From: UBA4416 sp035439445
GTDB taxonomy: Bacteria; Bacteroidota; Bacteroidia; B-17B0; Aurantibacillaceae
Reading direction: 5' to 3'
Assembly: GCA_035439445.1 (NCBI GenBank)
Contig: DAORKG010000010.1
Span: 30,744-94,743 of the forward strand
DNA: 64,000 bases
Both the position numbers and the translations under genes were made by a program. Shown in pieces: positions 9,235-17,439 of the stretch; position 1 is the first letter of the stretch, and each line of letters starts with the position of its first letter. The notes below the pieces were generated by a model. The model was not told where the DNA came from, did no database searches, and worked only from the letters and a program-made list of their open reading frames with translations.

Positions 9235-9576
9235 TTATAACGCTAATTCAATACTTGGATCCCAATAATGTTTTTTCAAATCTACAACAGTATCATTTTT
9301 AACCTTAATGTTTTCCTTTTCCAAAAGTTCCTGCATCTGAAAAGGTGTTTCAAAATGATGTTTACCGGTTAGTTGTCCGTTTCGGTTAAGCACTCTATGA
9401 GCAGGGACATATTCTTTTTGTGAGTGAGCGGCATTCATTGCATATCCTACAACTCTTGAAGAAGATTTTGCCCCTAAATAATTAGCAATTGCACCATAAC
9501 TGGTAACTCTGCCTTTTGGTATAAAACGAACTACCTGATACACTTGTTCAAAAAAATCGGATTGTGTTTTTGCCAT
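9235..9576 (-). CDS. Alkyltransferase-like (MGMT-family) protein without the acceptor cysteine
   Basis: The 113-residue protein is the DNA-binding domain of O6-alkylguanine alkyltransferase. It keeps the family Tyr (Y27 in VTSYGAIA), the arginine finger (R41 in SSRVVG) and the active-site frame, but the PCHR motif reads PAHR (58-61), with Ala59 in place of the methyl-accepting Cys. It therefore cannot repair by direct transfer. Known ATL proteins, which usually have Trp here, bind alkylated guanine and hand it to nucleotide excision repair; the same role is inferred here. Its ATG overlaps the stop of the LuxE-like gene upstream. Confidence 0.85.
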   Translation of the reverse strand: MAKTQSDFFEQVYQVVRFIPKGRVTSYGAIANYLGAKSSSRVVGYAMNAAHSQKEYVPAHRVLNRNGQLTGKHHFETPFQMQELLEKENIKVKNDTVVDLKKHYWDPSIELAL

Positions 9577-10586
9577 TAACTTACCATTAAATTACACCCT
9601 CTAATATCACTGTTATCAAAACGCCCAAGTATCTCAAAATCAAAATCTTGAATCAGTTTTCCTAAGTCTTTAGTTTCGATAAAAGAACAGGAATTAACAT
9701 TAGCTAAATCTATCACGTTAACTCCACCTCCCTTATTTTTTTTAGCATAAGTAAATGGATCATTAACATCTCTTATTAAAACACGCATCCATGGCGAGCA
9801 TTTAAAAATGCCATTTTCTCTTGAATAAGCTTGAGATAATAATTCTGTCATTCCATATTCACTATGGATGGATGATACTTTAAATTTTTGCATTAGCTCT
9901 TTATGCAACTCCTCTTTCAACATCTCTTTCCGCCTACCCTTCATTCCTCCTGTTTCCATAACAATAAACTGTTCATTTAACTCAACGTCCAATTCAGCCA
10001 AATCCAAAAGTGCATAAGTTACACCCAACAGAATTGTTTTTTGGTTTTTCTGTTTTAAAACATCAATTGTCTTAATTAAATCGTTTAAATTATTAAGATA
10101 AAATCCACTTAATGAATGAGTTGACCGATTAATTAGGTCATCAAACATATAAACCAAAGATGAGCCTTGACGCTCCAAATAATTAGGTAATAAGGCTAAA
10201 ATGCAATAATTATCCGGTGCACCATAAAAGAATTCAAAGCCTTTTAAATAAGATGTTTTATATAAACAAATATCGTTTACGTAATGTTTGGAACTTACTT
10301 GTCCTGTTGTACCACTACTGGTAAAACAAATGGTATTATCAGTTACTTTATCACAAACTACTTGCTGTGTTTTAAAAAACTCAATCGGCAAAAATGGGAT
10401 TTGTGTATAATGCTCTATAGTGTTTGCATTAATTTTTAAATTGACAACATAATTATTGTAAATAGCATTATGTTGATACTGATATTGAAATACAGCTAAG
10501 GCCAAATCATTAAACTCTTTATCATAATTTAACGAGAGCGGATTTAATTTAAAAATTTGGTCGTGTATTTCTTTTAGGCTTAACAA
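9576..10586 (-). CDS. LuxE/PaaK-like acyl-protein synthetase or acyltransferase
   Basis: The 336-residue protein belongs to the LuxE-like branch of the adenylate-forming superfamily. The ATP-binding loop TSSGTTGQ is at 89-96, and SIHSEYGMTELLSQAYS near 237-253 matches the core A5-type motif. LuxE activates fatty acids for LuxC reductase in luminous bacteria; Bacteroidota have such genes without luciferase, and their substrate is not known to me. The predicted partner, a LuxC-like acyl-CoA reductase, is 26 kb away at 36824. It is the first gene of the minus-strand cluster and is divergent from the lipoprotein gene at 10632. Confidence 0.75.
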   Translation of the reverse strand: MLSLKEIHDQIFKLNPLSLNYDKEFNDLALAVFQYQYQHNAIYNNYVVNLKINANTIEHYTQIPFLPIEFFKTQQVVCDKVTDNTICFTSSGTTGQVSSKHYVNDICLYKTSYLKGFEFFYGAPDNYCILALLPNYLERQGSSLVYMFDDLINRSTHSLSGFYLNNLNDLIKTIDVLKQKNQKTILLGVTYALLDLAELDVELNEQFIVMETGGMKGRRKEMLKEELHKELMQKFKVSSIHSEYGMTELLSQAYSRENGIFKCSPWMRVLIRDVNDPFTYAKKNKGGGVNVIDLANVNSCSFIETKDLGKLIQDFDFEILGRFDNSDIRGCNLMVS

Positions 10587-10631
10587 AAAGTATTATTTAA
10601 AAATATTTCGTAAATTTATGCTGAAATATTG

Positions 10632-11114
10632 ATGCAAAAATCTTTTTTTAAATATTTATTATTAGTTATAGTAGGTGCTGCGTTTTTGTTGGCATGTGTA
10701 AAGAAAACAACCTACCCTACAGTTCCTGAGATTGATTATAAAGCATTTTTCCCATACGTTGGCGACTCTGCAGATATTCAAATAAAATTTACAGATGGCG
10801 ACGGTGACATTGGGGTTGAGGAAAGTGATTCAACCCGAACATTTTGGGTAACTTATTATTATCGCGATACAATTACTAACAAATATGTTGGGTATTATCG
10901 CCCATTATTTAATGATACGTTAAGAACCGGTTATATAATCAAATCGCCATCTGATGCTTATAAAGGCAAACCTATTAGTGGTGAAATAAGCGTGAGACTT
11001 CAACAATTTAGGCACAGTAAAAAAATTAAAAACGTAAAATACGTTATCTATTTATTTGATGCTGCTGGTAACAGAAGTAACATTATAACCTCTCCCGAAA
11101 TTTCAGTTCCTTAA
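10632..11114 (+). CDS. Predicted lipoprotein of unknown function
   Basis: The 160-residue protein has a lipoprotein signal: MQKSFFKYLL, hydrophobic core, and lipobox LLAC with Cys near residue 22. The mature part has a DGDGDIGVEESD stretch, an acidic loop typical of small Bacteroidota lipoproteins built as a single beta-sandwich, possibly calcium binding. The ATG at 10632 is preferred to the TTG one codon earlier. It is divergent from the LuxE-like gene, about 45 bases apart. No enzymatic motif is seen. Confidence 0.7.
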   Translation: MQKSFFKYLLLVIVGAAFLLACVKKTTYPTVPEIDYKAFFPYVGDSADIQIKFTDGDGDIGVEESDSTRTFWVTYYYRDTITNKYVGYYRPLFNDTLRTGYIIKSPSDAYKGKPISGEISVRLQQFRHSKKIKNVKYVIYLFDAAGNRSNIITSPEISVP

Positions 11115-11224
11115 TTTTTATCTGAAATTTTACGAAAATCAGTTTAACTTTTTATTTTTTAGTTTGATTGTATATATTTACATGAAACTATACATCTTAC
11201 ATTTTTAAAACCTAAAATTAAACT

Positions 11225-12544
11225 ATGAAAAAACAACTACTTACTCTTGGTTTAAGTTTGCTTACCATGTGTTTTAGCTTTGCTCAAACTACTAATAAGT
11301 GTGCAACTATGCCTGTTTACCAACAGCATATGCAAAACCCGGTGGCCAAAGCTAATTTCATTAATACGGAAAATGCTGCACGCCAATGGTTGGCTAATCC
11401 TGTTAATAAGGCTAATGCATTAAAAAAACAAAACTCTATTATTACCATTCCGGTAGTAGTGCATGTTGTTTATAAAAATGCCGCTCAAAATATACCAGAT
11501 TCGCAAATCGTTCGTCAGATTCAGATTTTAAATACTTGTTATCGTTTACAAAATGCCAACTACCCAACAGGTAGAGCAATTTTTGATAGTATTGCTGCTG
11601 ATGTTGAAATTCAATTTTGTTTAGCAGCAACAGACCCTTCAGGAAACCCAACTACAGGTATTATTCGTAAATCAGCACCAAGCTCTGCAGCATTTGACCC
11701 TTTAACTGGTTTTGATAACGTAAAAAGTTCGGCTACAGATGGAGATGATCCATGGCCAAATGATAAATACTTAAACATTTGGGTATGTGATATGAGTGTA
11801 TTTGGATTTACTTTTGTTTTAGGATACGCTACCTTTCCAGGAGAAAGCCCTGCCTTGGATGGTGTTGTTATTCAAAGCGAATATTTTGGTTACGGTAATG
11901 CAATGGCTCCAAATAATTTAGGCAGAACTACTGTACATGAAGTTGGCCATTATTTAGGAATGCGTCACATTTGGGCTGATGATGACGGTGGTTCAACCGG
12001 AATGTGTGATTCAACTGATTTTGTTGATGATACTCCAAATCAAGCGGCTAAATCTCAATCAGATTGTAAAGACACCAACTCATGTGCTAACGAGGCTCCT
12101 TATTGGGGAACTATCGATCCTCCGGATTTAGTACAAGATTATATGGATTATTCGGCAGATGGATGTATGGCCATGTTTACCAAAGGGCAAAAAGCTCGTA
12201 TGTATTCTTTTTTAAATACAGATCCGGCTCGTGTGGCTATTAAAACTTCTCCGGCAGGATGTAATAATGTGGGAGTAAAAGAACTATACGCTAATTTTTC
12301 TGATTATTTATTTGTATATCCTAATCCGGTATCCGATAACATACTACATATAAACATTACACAATTAACTCCTGCTAATTTAAAATGTGAGATTTATAGT
12401 AGTAACGGACAATTAGTTAAACAAATAAATCTGCTCGAATTTCAAAACACTGTTAATTTATCTGATTTATCAAGCGGTATGTATGTGGTAAAAGTGTTTA
12501 ACGGCGAACTAACTGCCATTAAAAAAATAACTATTTCTAAATAG
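11225..12544 (+). CDS. Secreted M43 (pappalysin-type) zinc metalloprotease with T9SS tail
   Basis: The 439-residue protein has a signal peptide (cleavage after FAQ at about 21), a propeptide-like region, and a catalytic domain with the metzincin motif HEVGHYLGMRH: zinc ligands H238, H242 and H248, catalytic E239. Paired cysteines and VQDYMDYSADGCMAMFTKGQ supply the Met-turn, as in M43B peptidases. The last 80 residues are a type A T9SS sorting tail (FVYPNPVSDN, LSSGMYVVKVF). It should be exported by the T9SS (sprA lies at 20 kb) and act outside the cell. A terminator follows the stop. Confidence 0.9.
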   Translation: MKKQLLTLGLSLLTMCFSFAQTTNKCATMPVYQQHMQNPVAKANFINTENAARQWLANPVNKANALKKQNSIITIPVVVHVVYKNAAQNIPDSQIVRQIQILNTCYRLQNANYPTGRAIFDSIAADVEIQFCLAATDPSGNPTTGIIRKSAPSSAAFDPLTGFDNVKSSATDGDDPWPNDKYLNIWVCDMSVFGFTFVLGYATFPGESPALDGVVIQSEYFGYGNAMAPNNLGRTTVHEVGHYLGMRHIWADDDGGSTGMCDSTDFVDDTPNQAAKSQSDCKDTNSCANEAPYWGTIDPPDLVQDYMDYSADGCMAMFTKGQKARMYSFLNTDPARVAIKTSPAGCNNVGVKELYANFSDYLFVYPNPVSDNILHINITQLTPANLKCEIYSSNGQLVKQINLLEFQNTVNLSDLSSGMYVVKVFNGELTAIKKITISK

Positions 12545-12575
12545 TTTAAATCTAGAGAATAAAACTAACTTACTC

Positions 12576-12613
12576 AATAAGCTCAGACTAAAATCTGGGC
12601 TTATTTGTTTTTA
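12576..12613 (+). terminator. Terminator after the M43 protease, related to the REP-like motif
   Basis: AATAAGC-T-CAGA pairs with TCTG-G-GCTTATT across a CTAAAA loop, and TTTGTTTTT follows. The core CAGACTAAAATCTG resembles the CAGGACTAAAGTCCT motif at 18484, so it may be a diverged relative of that repeat reused as a terminator. Confidence 0.6.
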
Positions 12614-12696
12614 TTAAGGTATAATTTGACTTAAGTGATGATTAACCGAATACTTCCTTTAATTTTATTAACATTATTAAAGAAAAACGTTGAAAT

Positions 12697-12730
12697 AAAT
12701 CCCTCTATTTTATTTGATTAGAGGGATTTT
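12697..12730 (+). terminator. Hairpin upstream of the 12768 gene (left twin)
   Basis: AAATCCCTCT at 12697 pairs with AGAGGGATTT at 12720 around a short AT loop, followed by TATCG rather than a long T-tract. The same CCCTCT/AGAGGG stem recurs at 13133-13159 on the other side of the small gene. Confidence 0.55.
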
Positions 12731-12767
12731 ATCGTTAAAATTGTGCCTTTATTAAACAATATACATT

Positions 12768-13115
12768 ATGGCAGATATTCATTTATTAGGAATAAAATTT
12801 ATAGAACAAAATACTCAAGATGGCTTAGAGTTTACTTATAAGCCTGATGTTCCGAAATTAAAAGTAATTGGTACTATATTAATTGCGGCTGAAGAAGAGG
12901 AAGATAATGGATGTGTGTTCTTAACTCAAAAACAATTAAATCAAATTTTATTAAACAAAGATGTTGATTTAAAATTAGTGGATGATACCTGGACTCCGGC
13001 AAAACCTTTAAGTAAAGAACAAATTAAAAAAATTGGTTTAGTTACTATTGATGCAGAGTATTTAGGAACTGCTGGCGACGTAAGATGTTACGAAGCTATT
13101 AAGATTACAGAATAA
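12768..13115 (+). CDS. Small conserved-looking cytoplasmic protein, function unknown
   Basis: I do not recognise this 115-residue acidic protein. It has no signal peptide or membrane helix. It has an even mix of beta-type and charged segments (KLKVIGTILIAAEEEEDNG, then a lysine-rich QIKKIG, ending GDVRCYEAIKITE) and looks like one folded domain. Codon use matches its neighbours. The start is the ATG after ATACATT. It lies alone between two near-identical hairpins, so it is probably a monocistronic unit, with the right-hand hairpin also touching the cdsA start. Confidence 0.6.
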   Translation: MADIHLLGIKFIEQNTQDGLEFTYKPDVPKLKVIGTILIAAEEEEDNGCVFLTQKQLNQILLNKDVDLKLVDDTWTPAKPLSKEQIKKIGLVTIDAEYLGTAGDVRCYEAIKITE

Positions 13116-13132
13116 TAATTAAATAACTCAAC

Positions 13133-13165
13133 ATCCCTCTCAGTTTTTTTGAGAGGGATTTTTTT
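13133..13165 (+). terminator. Terminator abutting the cdsA start codon (right twin)
   Basis: ATCCCTCTCA at 13133 pairs perfectly with TGAGAGGGAT at 13150, with a loop of GTTTTTT. The following six T run to 13165, directly against the cdsA ATG at 13166. As an intrinsic terminator it would end the 12768 transcript; its place also means cdsA either depends on read-through or is transcribed from a promoter within this short gap. Confidence 0.75.
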
Positions 13166-14047
13166 ATGGCATTAAATTTCAAAACACTTACCACCCGAAC
13201 GCTAACAGCTGCTGTTTTTGTAGCGGTGCTTTTATCGTGCATTTGTTCAAATTATCTGGCATTTACTGGTTTATTTTATGTGGTATCTATCTGGGGTTTA
13301 TATGAGTTTTACCTTTTGGCAGAAAAACTAGGAGCTAAACCTTATAAACCAATTGGCTATTTAGCAGGAGTGTGTATGTTTGGTTACAGCATAATTACAA
13401 ACTCCAATCTGGCCTTATTTTATGCCCCCGAAAATCTTTTAGCTTATGTGTTGATTTTTGTGTTCATGATTTTTGTGATAGCGCTTTTTGATGATCAGAA
13501 GCATACCATTCTTAATATGGCCTATACTATAGCCGGATTGGTATATGCAGTATTACCATTTATGGTATTGGTTAGTATTTCATGTATTGATAAAGCTTAT
13601 ACTTTTAATCATCCAACCGGAAACTGGTATGAAGATATGGCTCCATATAACTTTCATTATGTTTTGGGGATTATTTTATTAATATGGGCAAGTGATGTAT
13701 GTGCTTATTTGGTGGGTAGCCTTATAGGCAAAAACAAATTATATGAACGCATTTCTCCCGGAAAAACCTGGGAAGGCTCAATTGGTTCGGCTATTTTAAC
13801 CATGGGTTGCTCTTTTTTAATTGCCAATTGGTATCCTGAGTTGCCATTAAAACACTGGATTATGATTTCTGTCATAGTTTGTGTGTTTGGAACCATTGGA
13901 GATTTGGTAGAATCGATGCTGAAACGCCAGGCAGGTGTAAAGGATTCAGGAACCATAATGCCCGGACATGGCGGTATACTTGACCGTTTCGACAGTCTAT
14001 TGTTTGTATCCCCATTCATATATGCTTATCTAACTCTTATACACTAA
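13166..14047 (+). CDS. cdsA: Phosphatidate cytidylyltransferase
   Basis: CdsA makes CDP-diacylglycerol from CTP and phosphatidate, the branch point of membrane phospholipid synthesis. The 293-residue integral membrane protein has about eight hydrophobic segments and the CDS signature at about 253-279: SMLKRQAGVKD, then PGHGGILDRFDS. SDVCAYLVG and SPGKTWEG are further family motifs. The start ATG directly follows the T-tract of a terminator hairpin; no Shine-Dalgarno is visible and the next in-frame Met is too far in. Other lipid genes (plsY, accD, fabD) are elsewhere in the window. Confidence 0.93.
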   Translation: MALNFKTLTTRTLTAAVFVAVLLSCICSNYLAFTGLFYVVSIWGLYEFYLLAEKLGAKPYKPIGYLAGVCMFGYSIITNSNLALFYAPENLLAYVLIFVFMIFVIALFDDQKHTILNMAYTIAGLVYAVLPFMVLVSISCIDKAYTFNHPTGNWYEDMAPYNFHYVLGIILLIWASDVCAYLVGSLIGKNKLYERISPGKTWEGSIGSAILTMGCSFLIANWYPELPLKHWIMISVIVCVFGTIGDLVESMLKRQAGVKDSGTIMPGHGGILDRFDSLLFVSPFIYAYLTLIH

Positions 14048-14122
14048 TATTTATTAAACAAATCAGGTTCAAAACTCGGCTCATATTTAGACTAAATCCA
14101 TTAAATCCAATGTAAATTTTAT

Positions 14123-14130
14123 TAAATTTG
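14123..14130 (+). promoter_or_regulatory. -7 element of the glutamate dehydrogenase gene
   Basis: TAAATTTG matches the TAnnTTTG consensus and lies 41 bases upstream of the ATG, a usual leader length. A clear -33 box is not visible. Confidence 0.5.
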
Positions 14131-14171
14131 TAGCCCTAACTAAAACTTAAAATCTTAAAACAAGAAACATT

Positions 14172-15443
14172 ATGTCGACACAAACTGCAAATGCAACAGC
14201 TCACGAATCTATGTTCGAAGCCGTATTAGCTCGCTTAGACGTAGCTGCAAAATTGATGAATATGTCTGATGACGTTGCCACTATATTACGTAGCCCTATC
14301 AAACAAGTTAAAGTAAGTTTACCAGTAATGATGGATAACGGAAAAATTCAAGTATTTGAAGGTTACCGTGTTGTTCACTCTACAGTATTAGGTCCATCTA
14401 AAGGTGGTATCCGTTATGCAATGGATGTGAACCAAGATGAGGTTATGGCATTAGCAGCTTGGATGAGCTTTAAATGTGCTGTAGCAAACTTACCATACGG
14501 TGGTGCTAAAGGTGGTATTAAATGCGACCCTCGTGCCATGAGTGTTGGCGAATTAGAAAGATTATCACGCGCTTATGCTACGAGCATGAAAGATGTATTT
14601 GGAGTTAATAAAGATATTCCTGCTCCGGATATGGGAACAAGCGGAAGAGAAATGGCTTGGATTTTAGATGAATTTAATAAAGTAACTGGCGAAGATAGCC
14701 CGGGTGTAATTACAGGTAAGCCAATTGTAATTGGTGGATCATTAGGCCGCGATGCTGCAACAGGACGTGGAGTAATGGTAAATACATTAGCTGCTTTAAA
14801 GAAAATGGGATTAAACCCTAAAGAAGTTTCTGCAGCTGTTCAAGGTTTTGGTAACGTAGGTTCACACGCAGCTCGTTTATTATCTGAACAAGGAATTAAA
14901 ATTGTAGCTATTGGTGACCATACAGCTACCTTTTATAATGAAAAAGGAATTGATATTAAAGCAGCATTAGATTATGCAGCTAAAAACAATAGAGTATTAA
15001 AAGGATTTACAGGTGGAACTGAAATTGGCGCTAACGACATTTTAACATGCAAATGTGATGTATTAGTACCAGCAGCTTTACAAAATGTAATTTCTGAAGA
15101 GATTGCTCACAACATACAAGCTAAGTTAATTGTAGAAGGTGCAAACGGACCTACAATGCCTGAGGCTGATGCTGTATTAAACGACAAAAAAATTATTGTT
15201 GTTCCGGATATCTTAGCTAACTCTGGTGGAGTTACTGTATCTTACTTTGAGTGGGTACAAAACAAAGCAGGTTACTACTGGAGCGAGAATGAAGTAAATA
15301 CTAAACATGATGAGAAAATGGAAATTGCCTTTGCTCATGTGTGGGATAATGCAGCTAAATACAAAACATCAATGCGTATTGCAGCATACATTACAGCATT
15401 ACAAAAAATTGAACAAGGTGTTCAATTAAAAGGTAACTACTAA
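14172..15443 (+). CDS. gdhA: Glutamate dehydrogenase (Glu/Leu/Phe/Val dehydrogenase family)
   Basis: The enzyme interconverts glutamate with 2-oxoglutarate and ammonia. The 423-residue protein has the substrate domain with KGGIRY and the catalytic-lysine motif LPYGGAKGGIKCDP, then PAPDMGTSGREMAWILDE, and the Rossmann domain with QGFGNVGSHAA. SGGVTVSYFEWVQN near the C-terminus is typical of glutamate dehydrogenases of the roughly 420-residue class, which often use NAD. Leucine dehydrogenases are shorter. Codon use is strongly biased, consistent with high expression. A strong terminator follows. Confidence 0.92.
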   Translation: MSTQTANATAHESMFEAVLARLDVAAKLMNMSDDVATILRSPIKQVKVSLPVMMDNGKIQVFEGYRVVHSTVLGPSKGGIRYAMDVNQDEVMALAAWMSFKCAVANLPYGGAKGGIKCDPRAMSVGELERLSRAYATSMKDVFGVNKDIPAPDMGTSGREMAWILDEFNKVTGEDSPGVITGKPIVIGGSLGRDAATGRGVMVNTLAALKKMGLNPKEVSAAVQGFGNVGSHAARLLSEQGIKIVAIGDHTATFYNEKGIDIKAALDYAAKNNRVLKGFTGGTEIGANDILTCKCDVLVPAALQNVISEEIAHNIQAKLIVEGANGPTMPEADAVLNDKKIIVVPDILANSGGVTVSYFEWVQNKAGYYWSENEVNTKHDEKMEIAFAHVWDNAAKYKTSMRIAAYITALQKIEQGVQLKGNY

Positions 15444-15494
15444 TAAAGATGGTGACTGAGACACTCGAAGTCACCAAATAACATAAAACAAAAA

Positions 15495-15525
15495 AACTCC
15501 TTTAGTTAAACTAAAGGAGTTTTTT
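15495..15525 (+). terminator. Terminator after glutamate dehydrogenase
   Basis: AACTCCTTTAGT pairs with ACTAAAGGAGTT across a TAA loop and runs into a short T-tract. It is a near-perfect intrinsic terminator. Confidence 0.85.
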
Positions 15526-15590
15526 ATGACTTGATTTTTGAAATGCTCCAAATTGTTGCACAACACAAAAGTTATTTGCCCTAATTTTAT

Positions 15591-16633
15591 ATTAAGGTAA
15601 ATACAATTGACATAGAATATGTACTTCATCAAGATAAGATGAAGTTATTTTTGAAATTTAAGTTTAATGCGAGAACCATTGAATTGGTAAAAACAATAGC
15701 AGATGCCAAATGGATCCAAAGCCATAAAGCATGGTATATAAGCTATTATGATGAAACTTTGGATTTGGCAAAAAAGCACCTTAACCAAAAACAATATCGC
15801 TCCAAGGTTATTAAACAGCTATGATGATGCAGAAATACCAAAGCCACAGGTGATACTAAAAGAAAGTGATGACTTAGAGCATTTAAAGAGTGGCTCACTT
15901 GAAAAAATAAAACAATTTAATATTGGATGCGCAGCAGAAGATATAGCAACAGTTCAATAAAAACCTATACAGAATCATTAGAAACTTTTTTGAGGTATTT
16001 TGGCCATAAACCAATCAGTGAAATAACAAATGAAAATTTAATCAACTTTAATAACCGATACATTTTAGCCAATAGTTTTTCTTCCTCTTACCAAAATCAG
16101 GTAGTAAACGGCTTGAAATTATTTTTTAGAAGCATAGAAGATAAAAAGCTAAAGCCTGATTTAATCATACACCAAAAACGTGAAAAGCTTTTACCAAATG
16201 TTTTTTAAGTAAGGATGAGATAAAACAAATTTTAAATGAACCAAGTAACATAAAACATAAAGCCATATTAAGTTTGATATACAGTTGCAGATTAAGAAGA
16301 AGTGAATTACTTAATTTGAGGCTGAAAGATATAGATTCAAAACGAGGTTTGAGTATTATAAAGCAAGCCAAAGGAAAAAAGGACCGGATTGTTTCTTTAT
16401 CCATGAAAATATTAGATATGCTAAGAGATTATTATACAGGATATAAACCCAAAGAATGTTTATTTGAAGGGTAAAGTAGCATTGGCCAATATGATGAACG
16501 AAGTTTGCAGCAGGTGCTAAAACAAAGTTTAGAAAAATCAAATATAAAAAAGCCTGTAACCTTACATTGGCTGAAACACAGCTATGAAACACATTTATTA
16601 GAAAATGGCAACGATTTAAGGTATATTTTATGA
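15591..16633 (+). pseudogene. Decayed tyrosine recombinase (XerD-like integrase)
   Basis: The order of domains of a tyrosine recombinase is clear but split over frames. At 15639 comes an N-terminal module (KFKFNARTIELVKTIADAKW); its frame stays open back to 15591, where ATT stands where an ATG would fit. Next come the SAM-like core-binding domain (MRSRRYSNSSIKTYTESL at 15927) and the catalytic domain (RLRRSELLNLRLKDID at 16291). The end, LHWLKHSYETHLLENGNDL, matches the usual HWLRHSYATHLLE with the box II Arg replaced by Lys. Frameshifts lie near 15800, 15915 and 16208; an in-frame TAA at 16472 interrupts LFEG/SSIGQYDERS; a TGA at 16631 removes the tail with the catalytic Tyr. It cannot be active. 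Confidence 0.85.
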
Positions 16634-16687
16634 AATGAATACTTTTTGATTACTGAAAATTACTTGTTTAAAATAATCTGCTGTTAA

Positions 16688-16870
16688 GTAACGACGGGAT
16701 TAATTTATTATATAGAAGAGATAGCATTTTATAAAAACTTAGACCCATTAATATTTTTGAGAACTGATTTATTTTATTTATTCGACATAAAATTCGAATA
16801 TGATAAAGTAAAGGAGAGGAAAATCGAATTAAAATGGGAAGAATTTGAAATCCCTGACTTTAATGTATAA
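16688..16870 (+). pseudogene. C-terminal coding remnant of an unidentified protein
   Basis: A frame of about 60 codons without a start runs from an upstream stop to the TAA at 16868. The peptide (EEIAFYKNLDPLIFLRTD, ending WEEFEIPDFNV) has protein-like composition and could be the end of a small hypothetical carried with the decayed integrase. The rest of 16634-17023 holds only the terminator at 16972; I see nothing else in it. Confidence 0.35.
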
Positions 16871-16971
16871 TGCTGTGTGATTTTGGTCTGTACATACACT
16901 CATTGATTGTTCTTTTTCCATTATTTGATTGTTTTATGTGACAACCTATTTCAGGACGAAAGACACAAAAC

Positions 16972-17002
16972 AAAAAAGCCCCGACTTAGTCGGGGCTTTT
17001 TT
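16972..17002. terminator. Bidirectional terminator after the 17290 lipoprotein gene
   Basis: AGCCCCGAC and GTCGGGGCT form a perfect stem around TTA, with A6 on one side and T6 on the other. It can work in both directions; on the minus strand it ends the small lipoprotein gene 22 bases after its stop. Confidence 0.85.
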
Positions 17003-17023
17003 GTTTGTTAACTTTGCTAAATA

Positions 17024-17290
17024 TTAGTGTTTTTTTCCACCTTTAGAAGCAGCAGCAACTGAATCAGCCATTCTTGTAGAATCAGCAGTAGCTTTTGCAG
17101 CAGCTTCAGCAGCAGCAGCAGCTTCAGCTTCAGCAACTTTAGCTAAAGAATCAGCTTGAGCTTGAGCAACAGCAGCAACTGAATCAGCTTTAGCTTTTTC
17201 ACGAGCTTCGATTTCTTCTTTAGAAGGACCACAAGATACAAATGCAGCTGATAATGCAGCTACAGCAACGATTGATAATACTTTTTTCAT
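17024..17290 (-). CDS. Tiny Ala/Lys-rich helical lipoprotein
   Basis: This 88-residue protein has a lipoprotein signal (MKKVLSIVAVAALSAAFVSC, Cys20 in the lipobox VSC followed by GP). The mature part is almost wholly Ala, Glu, Lys, Asp and Ser, with imperfect ADSVAAVAQAQ/ADSLAKVAEAE repeats predicted to make one long amphipathic helix, and ends in GGKKH. The shape resembles Braun-type Lpp of proteobacteria (short lipid-anchored helix with a basic end), but no homology is claimed. A TATTTTTG box 34 bases upstream and a strong terminator suggest an abundant single-gene transcript. Confidence 0.8.
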   Translation of the reverse strand: MKKVLSIVAVAALSAAFVSCGPSKEEIEAREKAKADSVAAVAQAQADSLAKVAEAEAAAAAEAAAKATADSTRMADSVAAASKGGKKH

Positions 17291-17324
17291 TTTAAGTTTT
17301 GTTTAGGTTTTATTAATTTGGATG

Positions 17325-17332
17325 CAAAAATA
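17325..17332 (-). promoter_or_regulatory. -7 element of the small lipoprotein gene
   Basis: TATTTTTG on the minus strand matches TAnnTTTG and lies 34 bases upstream of the ATG at 17290. Poly-A/T stretches follow on the upstream side; the -33 box is not clear. Confidence 0.5.
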
Positions 17333-17425
17333 CACGTTTTTTTGTATCTGCGTTAAAAAAATACAAAAAAAAATGTTTTTTTTCAACATTCGTAATGTTA
17401 AAATCGGCAAAAGCATCATAAAACG

Positions 17426-17433
17426 TACATTTG
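17426..17433 (+). promoter_or_regulatory. -7 element next to the pyrD start
   Basis: TACATTTG matches TAnnTTTG and ends 6 bases before the pyrD ATG, predicting a leaderless or very short-leader message. Confidence 0.5.
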
Positions 17434-17439
17434 TAGTGT

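Noticed and set aside
16165..16592. Minus-strand frames opposite the recombinase relic
   Set aside because: They are antisense shadows of recognisable recombinase coding text on the plus strand.
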